Assembly (NCBI GenBank): GCA_911728455.2
Contig: OU452228.1
Coordinates: forward strand, 13,034,104 to 13,098,103
Length of the DNA: 64,000 nucleotides
DNA from: Marthasterias glacialis
Lineage: Eukaryota > Echinodermata > Asteroidea > Forcipulatida > Asteriidae
Direction: 5' to 3'
Shown: piece by piece, positions 55,495 to 64,000 of the stretch
How positions within the stretch are numbered: position 1 is the first letter of the stretch
Layout: each line of letters begins with the position of its first letter
Program-made: the position numbers and the translations under genes
The notes under the pieces: generated by a model
What the model was told of the DNA's origin: nothing
Database searches by the model: none
Seen by the model: the letters and a program-made list of their open reading frames with translations, nothing else

Positions 55495-55735
55495 GAAGAA
55501 GTACTTTGACCAACATTACCAATATTGTACATTATATTAATTCAGATAGAGTAATAGTAGTTGGAGCAGTGTTGCCAACGTATCTTACCTAATCTTGATC
55601 AAAGAGAGTAATTATAGCACTAGGGGCATTGTAGTCAACATACCTTATATTGATTCAAAGAGAGTAGGCATAGCCGTATGAGCAGTGTTAACATATATAC
55701 CTTAACTTGATTCAAAGAGAGTAAGCAGACCTTGT
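55495..55735 (+). repeat. Degenerate TTGATTCAAAGAGAGTA repeat
   Basis: Four or so imperfect units of about 55-60 bp with AGCAGTGTTG.CAACATA and TTGATTCAAAGAGAGTA. Resembles 30276-30480. Confidence 0.7.
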
Positions 55736-55739
55736 GTCT

Positions 55740-58249
55740 TTGGCGAGGGGGCCTGAGATAAATGGTCTTTAAAAAATAGTCAACACTGCGGTCTTTCGTC
55801 AAGTGACTCACCGATTGTATGCAGCACACCACATTCATTGAAATCAGTGCATTTTTAAATCAAAGCCTCTTCGTGTGAGAAACCAACGGGTGGCTTGAAG
55901 TGCAGGGGGTGGCGTGTTTCCCAAACTGCACTCCCGGTGCCGAAGTGTCATTTAATTAGCTCTAGTGTTCTCTATTATTACCTTTTTGTAGCAATGCTGA
56001 GGTCATGTTTTTTTTGTCACTTTCATAGTCGCTTGAAGTAATACCATTGGTATAAAGGTTTGGACAATTCTGTCAAGATGTCAATTGTCGTTGATTATAA
56101 GACCAGTGTCATTATTACTTACACCTGTCTGTCATTTCAGTTTCCAACTGTTATCATGGCGTATTGAAGCATTTCTTGTCATTCAGATGTCAATGTCGAA
56201 GTCACCTTACAGTTTGCCATCCTAGTATTGCATAATATATTAGCTTCCCCTGTCGTCGCCATTTTCATCGCCATTGTACAATCATCGTCACCGCCCTTGT
56301 ATTCAACTTTTATTTCCGTAAACATCATAGTTATACAAAATATAGTACAACAAAAGGACACACACAAAAATTGAACGAATTACAAATGTCGTGGTCATGG
56401 TCATTTTGATGAACTGTGTCACTTTCGTTTTGCAAATACCTTCACTGATTAACAGACAGTTTCTGTTATCATCTGAAATGGCTGGGGGTTTTTTCTCGTT
56501 ATGTTACTGTCGTGACGTTGTCGTCCCTCACCCCTCGTTGCATTTGAATAAGATTTAGTGTCATAACAAATTTGTCATTGTGTCATCGTCGTTTGCAATC
56601 GTCGTCAGTATTCTGTTGATGTTTCTCAATGGTTGTCATGAAACTGACTTCTCAATGTGTCATTGTCATATCGTTTCGCTCGTACGGTTATGTCATTGTC
56701 GTTTTAAAGTGAGTGTTGTCAAGGCCACCCTACAGAAGTTCTGATCTCGTGTTCCACACCAACCACCTGACCGTCCACTGTGACGTCAGCTACCCAGCTC
56801 CTTGATCTAGAAAGACCGGCAAAGCTTGACTCTCAGAATGGACCCTATAGTCACTTGGGATTTTCTGCAGTTACTGTTCCTGCAAACATTAACTCAGTAC
56901 CCGAAGTCCAACCTTGGCGACAGCTAATGTCAAGCCGTTTTGTAACAATAGTTGCCATGTAAACTGACAAATCGTTGGACTTGCTTTAAGCTGAAACAAT
57001 AAAACATCTTGCGTAATTATATATCCTGTTTTGTATTGTAATATTGAATAGCCAGTTCTATCTAAAACAGTTACAGGATGTCGTTGTTTGATTCCCTCTT
57101 GAGGTGCCTCTAGTGGGGGGGGGGTTCTCGTTCCCCCTCCCCCTTATTCGCTGGAGGACTCTTAAAGCATTTAATAAGCATTGATTTTTAATTATTATAC
57201 GTCCGTGAGGGGTAAACATAAACAATGAAAAAAGGGTCTTTGATATAACATTGTCTTCTGCATTGTGAGTCAGGGCAGTGTGAGTTCGTGACAAGTGACG
57301 GTGGTTATGACATTCACGATGAGCCCCCGGGGTCAAAGTTCATCAGGCAGAAAGTGCGCACAGCCTTTGATAAAGAGCGGATTTGCACTGATGCAAGCTT
57401 GCATTAAAAAAAAACAAAATCATTACCGGCATAAAGAGGGTCGCGTTTCAATAGATTTGATTTATGATATTTACTCTAATGTGGAGAACATATCGTAATA
57501 GAAAACAAAAGAGAGACCTATAGAAACTAAACAGACGCTTGCCTGTCAAGAAATCGCCTGGTGCCCCACGAGGTCTCGTCTTATACGCATTGTGTCATTT
57601 TCTAGGGAAGATGTGTTTGCACTGTTAAAAAAAAAACAAGATGGGTCACAAAGGTTCCAACTGAGACTGCATTAACTGTGAGGGTGTTTATTTAGCACAT
57701 CGGGCTGAAAAGTCTGTGTCAGTGGACTTATTGTAACGTTTTGTGTACATCCACTTTACTCACGAGTTGTATCTTTAAAAAGAAAACAGAGAAAATAAAT
57801 AGCTCTGTTCTTTATGTCCATTACTACAGATAGCATTTCTTTGATCATTTTGTCCTCTCTAATAGCTATTGGTAATAATTAGCTCTTTCAATTAAATGCA
57901 GATTGCGCCATTAGTTTGACTTCGTGTACATTATACGGGCACGAGCTGCTCTGTCAATGCAGAGTTAATTGACTTCTGTATGAATTATTAATAATTAACA
58001 AATGACCTGGCGAAATAACTCCCGAAGCAACAAAATAGTGCATGTCTACTCCCACTGCATCGACTGGGACAACTGGGGGGCGGGGGCGGGGGTGAAGATA
58101 CCCGTCCAATTAGCTCTCTCATCTCCAGATAAAGCTTTCCTTTCCTCTTGTCAAAGTAAGGTATACGTAAAGTCTGTCCCGAGCCAGTGTGGCTCAGCAG
58201 GCCGCTGTTTATACCTGGTTTCCTTGGCAGTAAACGACTGAGAATATTT
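55740..58249. other. Non-coding, no gene recognised
   Basis: Unassigned sequence downstream of Gsx. 57850-58000 is notably rich in TAATTA/TTAATTG-type sites. A GGGGCGGGGGCGGGGG stretch lies near 58075. Confidence 0.45.
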
Positions 58250-58460
58250 CTATCCCCCTTGGACAGGATGCCAGGTTACTCCCCAGCTCTCGCCGGTACC
58301 CATTTCTACTCCTGGGTGGAGAGAAGCAATTATGATAAAGCACATTGCTAATAAAGGACACAGGCGAATCGACTGCACAGACCAGGGTTCGAGCCACAAT
58401 CTGTAAATTACAGAACTTGAGTCCACCACACTAAACCGCTCGGCCACGAAACCCCACCAA
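58250..58460 (-). mobile_element. tRNA-derived SINE (Ser/Leu-like head), copy 3
   Basis: On the - strand: TTTCGTGGCCGAGCGGTTTA (A box), GTGGTGGACTCAAGTTCTG, TGTGGCTCGAACCCTGGTC (B box). Tail differs from copies 1 and 2. Confidence 0.72.
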
Positions 58461-58807
58461 AGTAGTGTATAATAAATAGCAGTTTCTGAGTATGTACTGT
58501 GACAGTGAGTAATTTTAAAGTAATATGTAAGAAGTGCCACTATTACAAAAACTTCTGTCATAGGTCTTGGGTCAGTTTAGGGAGTAAAAGTTTCCTTAAG
58601 TAATATTTGTATCTCATGATGTAAGAAGTAGAGATTGGTAGGTTTACAGGTAACAGGACTGGGGTTGAGCAGAATAGGGGTTTCATTCCATTTTATTTTC
58701 ATTTCATATATAATTCTGATTGTGAAGCAAGAGATTTTCAGAAAAGCAAACTTAATCACTTTACCAGCCAAGAACCACATGCGAGAGGAAGACAATGAAG
58801 GAAGTTT

Positions 58808-58990
58808 CAGTTTTAGATGTGGGAAGAAAACCCCCCAGAGATTTATTCCAGGGAAAGCCTATGCAATCATGTAGGGACTGAAAAACCCAATCCGCAAAGT
58901 GCCCCCGGCGGGATTCGAACTGGGGTCCTGTAGAGGTAGAAGGCGAGGAAAGAGACCACTACACGCCAACCCGACCAACCCAACTGGGTA
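58808..58990 (-). mobile_element. tRNA-derived SINE, second family, copy 2
   Basis: On the - strand: GTCGGGTTGGCGTGTAGTGG (A-box-like), CCCAGTTCGAATCCCGCCGG (B box), TTTTTCAGTCCCTAC and a CCCACATCTAAAACTGAAAC tail. Same layout as 28540-28735. Confidence 0.75.
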
Positions 58991-58992
58991 GG

Positions 58993-59165
58993 TTTACGGA
59001 TTGAGGTGTAGTAGTAGAGACTGAACATTTCGAGCAGTGGGATTGACACCTCGTCTTCACAGAGAAACGTTCATCTCCTGAAGACGAGCAGAGAGCACAC
59101 TGCCCGAAACGTCGCGTCTCTGCTAAACCTCAACCCCGGTTCTGCTCAGTACCAACACTTCTCAC
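58993..59165. mobile_element. Imperfect foldback element with GAAACGTCG motif
   Basis: Left arm GAGGTGTAGTAGTAGAGACT...CCTCGTCTTCA, right arm CTGAAGACGAGCAGAGAGCA...CTCTGCTAAACCTCAACCCC. Its right flank (CCAACACTTCTC...ATCACATGGTTTTTACC) matches the outer part of the 21183-21475 palindrome, so both belong to one family. Confidence 0.65.
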
Positions 59166-59299
59166 AGAAGATATATAATCACATGGTTTTTACCGGTGCT
59201 TAAAACATCTATTATTTAAGAATACAAGATAAGTTGTAAGCGTTGTGGTAACATTTTTTAATTCATATGGGTTGCAAGAACATTAACAGAGTATTCAAC

Positions 59300-60137
59300 T
59301 AACACCCCCCCCCCTAAACAAACCTTTCAAAACTACTGAATATTTTGAACTTAAAACCAAACCTTCAAGATAAAATTATAGAAAACAGCCTCAAAGTTGT
59401 TTCAGTAAACTTATAGTTTTGTTTGCATGAGTGACAACTTTTTTATATTTCGAGTTTTGCTGTTCATTTTGTGACCGAAGATCGAGATCGAGATCGTAAT
59501 AAGACTGGCTCTGACGAAACCCTAAACTTTAAACCATTTTTCAAAAGTGAGAAGCTGGTATAGTTTGATTCACTGTTACTCTTTCAGTTTGATAGCAGAT
59601 TTGTAAAATCGGTTAGAAATTGAGCTGATGTTTTTTATTATTTTTGGTTTATCAAAATTCCGACAAAACGATCGAGATAATTCATTTTGGTATTCATTGA
59701 GGAAAACTTTCTATCCCGACTATATTTTCACTCGTTATGACCAAAATAATATGTCAATGTCGGTAGATAATATAGCAGTGTTACTGATAAGTTTGTCCAA
59801 CGGACATTTGTCATCAAGACCGACAGAGATAATTATTACCAACCCTGATATTTTGGCTGTTTGGTGCTTCGGTGTTTATCCTGTTCTTCCCTCTCTCCCA
59901 AGAACAGCGGGTGAAAAAAGGTCAATCAACCGACAATATCTGCCAAAACGGTGCCGCACCCACGGGAAAGCCCTTAAGGTGCCGATTTCTAATCGGTAGG
60001 GAGGGGGAAATGGCTACTTGTTTAATTCCCTCTTGAATTGAACATGATATTTAGTATGCGTAGCAAAAAGTCAAACCTCACTACATCGAATACGAAGAAT
60101 AGTTGCCCCATCAAGAATAAAACTTGGGTGTGCTGGC
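59300..60137. other. Non-coding, no gene recognised
   Basis: A 372-bp open frame at 59628-59999 has no recognisable family, start context or splice partner. Otherwise AT-rich. Confidence 0.45.
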
Positions 60138-60250
60138 CTCGATTTCACAAAGGACTTGAGTTAGGACCTGTAACTAGTCCTAACTTATAGGACGAGTCAT
60201 ATAAGTCAGGACTAGTCATAAGTTAGGACTAGTTTTTTTAAATCCACCCG
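60138..60250. mobile_element. MITE, GTGGATTTCACAAA family, copy 3
   Basis: CTCGATTTCACAAAGGACTT, several internal GACTAGT...AGTCCTAA segments, and an end AAATCCACCCG. Confidence 0.7.
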
Positions 60251-60521
60251 GGCCCATAGAGTTTTAAGAACTATGACCTCACACGACCCGGCCCAACAAG
60301 AAGCATTTTTGACCATTGAGAAAATGGCGCTGACCAATCAAGTTACACTGGTCACTCATCAGTTTACACAGCAAACACTTTCTAAGCGGACATTGGCATG
60401 AAATTGACCCACAGGGATTTTCACCCATGTTGGGTCAGCGGAGTTCCGTGGGTGACATAGCGAGTGCTCCCTCTAGTTCTTTTATACATAACTCTACGGA
60501 TGGGCCCAATTTCATAAGCCA

Positions 60522-60636
60522 TTTTGAGATATGGTGGACACAATACTATGACACTATTAGGTTTGGGTCATTTTTTTTTCTGTATACTCTCAAACCAAAC
60601 AGTGCACTCACATAGTGTCCACCATACCTCAAAAAG
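60522..60636. mobile_element. Foldback element with TTTTGAGRTATGGTGGACAC ends
   Basis: TTTTGAGATATGGTGGACAC at the left is matched inverted by GTGTCCACCATACCTCAAAA at the right, and ACTATTAGGTTTGGG pairs with CTCAAACCAAACAGT. About 115 bp. Confidence 0.75.
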
Positions 60637-60639
60637 GTC

Positions 60640-62089
60640 GACGTGGCTGCTTATCTCGGAATTCTACGCTTACGGCACACATAATGTGCTTTACAGGGCG
60701 CAGTGAGCAAAGAATTCCCCGCTAAGCGGCGCCATCAAAGTTGACTCAGTTGTCCAGTAAATATTGTACCTACAGACAAAGAGATATTTGACTTGAATTT
60801 GATTCAATTGTGTAAAGATAATCGAGCTGATGGTAATACACACAAAGGATAATACCTGGGCTGAACAGCTTAGCTTTGATTGGCTTGTCCTGTTGGCAAG
60901 TCATTACGTCACACGCGTGCATCTGTTGCACGTCCAAAGTTTTCGCTACTTTCCGGTTCCGTACGTTAACTGTGTTATTTTACCGAAAAACACTCCTTTC
61001 TTCGTTCAAAGACATTTCTTATGAAAGAAACCGACATTTCTGACAAGACCTTGAGTCTTTGCAAGACACACATGAAAGGCAAGTCCAGAAATTTTTGTTG
61101 TTCTTACATAAATCATCAAAGACAAAAACTTCAGTGCATTTCCTATGGTTTAAAAGTGTATGACGTCATGGGGTTTTAAACGAGTAAGCTTAGTCCCATC
61201 TTCTAGTTTTCAATGAACAAAGCATCCAACCAAGCCGTCAAGATTTCACCAAATTGGCTGGTCAAGTCTGAGTGAAAACAAACAATTCAAAAAGGTTTGT
61301 GTTTCCACCGGGGATTTGTGCACGATCGCCAGGGGGATCTGTTTAGCCTGCGACAATACAAACAATCAATGGCGATAGTGTCTTCAATATTGCTGTGCTC
61401 GGACAGTATTTCGGACAATACAAATATTTCTGTAGATGAGTATTGGTCTGAACTTTGTAATCAGTGAGCTTTCAGACTGGAACTAAACTTTTTGTTCTCG
61501 ATAATCATCAACCCTGTATGCTGTCTTTAGGTACATTGCAACGGCGTCTTTGTCCGTTTCTCTTGAAGTTGTAACTTACAGCCCCCCCCCCCCCCCGCCT
61601 TCTATTTGGGTCCCCCTTCTATCATAGGTCTAGGGTGGTCATAGTTACCGTTCCTAGCAATACTATCATTCACTTTGAGTATAAAAATATGATACACAGA
61701 ACAAAAAATATCCATCGCTAGAAAGTCATCTGCTTTTGGTGTCCCCATCCATGCATATTTACATGTGAAGAGTTATTCACGCCTTTCTATTTCGACTTGT
61801 AGTCATGTGACTGGTCTGATTTTTAACTCGACATCTTTCCGCCTTCCTAGAATGGCATAACTCCAGAAGAAAACTAACCTTGGCAAATTGGCATTTCGAT
61901 TGGCTTACCTTATCTAGGTTAATGCGTATTGGCTTCAAGCTAAAATGAGCTCAAATGGATTTAACCTCAAGGTGGTGTTGAACCGAAATGTCTGAAATTC
62001 CATTTAAACCGTCAACGTATAACAAAATAGGTGTACGCAAGTTTCCTCGTATTGAACCGTGTTTTTTTTCAAAAATAAGCTAACACCGG
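60640..62089. other. Non-coding, no gene recognised
   Basis: Unassigned. Contains a poly(C) run of about 16 at 61581-61596. Confidence 0.5.
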
Positions 62090-62145
62090 CGCAGTATTGA
62101 AAGCAACATAAGCTGGTGGTCGCAGGTTCAAATCCCGCTACAGTC
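62090..62145 (+). mobile_element. tRNA-derived SINE fragment
   Basis: GCTGGTGGTCGCAGGTTCAA followed by ATCCCGCTAC: a B box with flanking stem-like sequence but no A box. Confidence 0.45.
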
Positions 62146-64000
62146 AATTTTTCTTTGTTCTTCCCAAAATTGATTCAAACAAAATTTACCCAGTCAGTTT
62201 CCGTTGTGGTTTATTGCTCGATATTAAAAAAAAAAAACTTCATCGCTATAATATAAAGCGAGCGTAGATACTTTCTTCTTTGGGACATTTATTTTATTAA
62301 TATAAAATTTCCCTAAAGATGTGGACTCTATCTTGAACGTACCTATGCGAAATTAACCCTTTTCACTGTGACTTACTGCGGAAACAACCCCACCCCTATC
62401 CTTTCTGACAACTTTAGAAGCAACATTCCGCCTCCAAAGTTTGTTGAAGCCTATTTCTTCCTAACTGCTCTTCCTCCCCAATGAGAGGCTGTCATTGCCA
62501 CTCAAAATTATGTCAAACAAATTGGGAGCGTGTTCTGGTAATAAAGGAAGTTGATAAATTGTATGTAGGCCTATTTGATGCTAAAGATTGGTTCTATTTG
62601 TAATAAGGATTGTAATTGTCTTACGTTTTGGGGTCAGACTTAAACCCAAATGGCGTATGAACTTGCACAGAATCCCAGACCAAACAGTGCAGCGTTTCGT
62701 TTTGTTTTATTTTGTTTTGTTTTTTTGTTTTTTGTTTTTGTTTTTGTTTTTTTTTTTTCACTTAAATTTTTACCATCTGATTTGATGAAATTCTTACGGG
62801 TTGGTTGTATGGTGTGTTTTTGCACGAAATCGCTAACAATCTAACCGATATTCTTAGAGAATTTGAATATTGAACTTACTCCTCAGAAAAATCACTGTCA
62901 TGCTATACCATGCATGGAGAGACGCTGGATATTAAGAATGAATAAATAACAACAATAATACAAATCTTGTGTAGCGCCAAATCCGTCAAATTGACGCTCA
63001 AGGCGCTTTATACTAATACAAATTAAATAGGCCTTTAAGAAAACAAATCAAGCGAAAACAAACAAATCCATGGTACAAAACACAAATAAAAAAAAAGGGA
63101 AACAGCCCATTTTGAAAAAGAAAAAACGAATTGAGGAAGCTATTAAAGAACATTAAAACTTCAATAAGCGTTTTACATGTATGTTTACATGTAATATGCT
63201 TAAAGCTAAAGGTCAAAAACATATTAAGATGAATGAAAAAGCCGATATTTTAAAACAATACAATTACTATGAATTCAAAACAACAAATGGTGTGTAGGTT
63301 ATCTCGACGTGTGTTCAAAAACGGAAAGACTAGAGTCGCAGCTGTTCACTCTTATGACATACTAACTACCAGTTAAAAAACGGATTCACTCTTTAGTGAA
63401 ATATCAGGGTTTCCATAGAGATTCCCCAAAATAGTTTACAAGAGGACAGTCAAGAGTATTGAAAAATAGTCCTATGTTCCTCAAAACCTCAATTCTTCAC
63501 GTTTTGTAGACGAAACAAAATGCATAATGGTGACGTGATTTGTTAAAGATACGATACATAACTTGTAACGTTGTCAAATAAATACAGGAAATGAATAAAA
63601 ACAAAAGAATCATAACGCTTACTTTGTATGCATACTTGATACAAGCATCAAATGACCTGAAAAATAAATCAGTAAGAAATGCCGACATAAGCAAAAAATT
63701 GAATGGTCACACCCATGCACCAACCCAACCCGTCCTCCCTCCCCCCCCCAAAAAAAAAAAATGAATAAATAAATACAAAATAAAATAACAATAAGAATAC
63801 AATTATATTAAATAAAATAGAAACAACATAAAAAAATATTAGTAAATATTAAATATAAAGTCTCTAAATTCAATTTTGAGTTGATAGATAAACTTGATCA
63901 CATTTACACAGCCTGGTTTTATGTGTTATTATTTATTTCTTCAATTCACAAAGATACATGAACAAAAATAACACTCTTTACAACAAAACAATGACGTGTC
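62146..64000. other. Non-coding AT-rich end of window
   Basis: Simple T/G-rich stretch at 62695-62760, AT-rich low-complexity sequence at 63740-63870, and a possible repeat end AGCGCC...GACGCTCAAGGCGCTTTA near 62975. No gene recognised. Confidence 0.5.

Noticed and set aside
59628-59999. Open frame of 123 codons
   Set aside because: No recognised family, no splice partner, AT-rich codon use like the surrounding non-coding DNA.

Overview
The window is animal nuclear DNA, AT-rich and full of introns and small repeats. It carries two genes on the + strand that can be identified with confidence. The first is a BRCA2 orthologue (1493-27240, 16 coding exons in the window; the 5' exons lie off the left edge). 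The second is the ParaHox homeobox gene Gsx (48400-51312, two exons). The Gsx protein is bilaterian in type. Several repeats, above all a TTAAAGGCA-ended MITE at 32271-32666, resemble families I associate with echinoderm genomes, so a sea star or other echinoderm is my best guess. That assignment is inference.

Layout. 1-1492: end of an upstream BRCA2 intron, filled by an antisense copy of a dispersed repeat and a terminal-inverted-repeat (TIR) element. 1493-6568: one giant BRCA2 exon encoding 19 BRC-type RAD51-binding repeats (human BRCA2 has eight), three and a half of which form a near-identical 123-bp tandem array. 7389-25024: fourteen smaller exons encoding the helical, OB1, tower, OB2 and OB3 parts of the DNA/DSS1-binding domain. 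25369-27240: the last exon, with a C-terminal RAD51-binding (TR2-like) motif and the Ser-Pro corresponding to human S3291. All splice junctions given are GT/AG and keep the reading frame, for at least 3152 residues.

The BRCA2 introns are a museum of repeats: five copies of one roughly 600-bp repeat, several foldback/MITE families, tRNA-derived SINEs, a 5'-truncated non-LTR retrotransposon ending in poly(A), a 21-bp and a 93-bp minisatellite, and a near-perfect palindrome of about 240 bp inserted into the 93-bp array. The first canonical poly(A) signal after the BRCA2 stop lies inside a TTAA-flanked MITE.

27.8-48.2 kb is intergenic, with no gene I can recognise, only repeats and one weak exon candidate (36386-36697). 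Gsx follows, with a TATA box, a SNAG-like N-terminus, a 2.1-kb intron and a full homeodomain. 51.4-64 kb is non-coding: foldback elements, a 19-bp minisatellite, SINEs and simple repeats.

BRCA2 (homologous recombination) and Gsx (neural patterning) do not act together. The interest is positional: the BRCA2 stop and the Gsx start are about 21 kb apart in the same orientation, and in humans BRCA2 and the GSX1-PDX1-CDX2 cluster also share chromosome 13.
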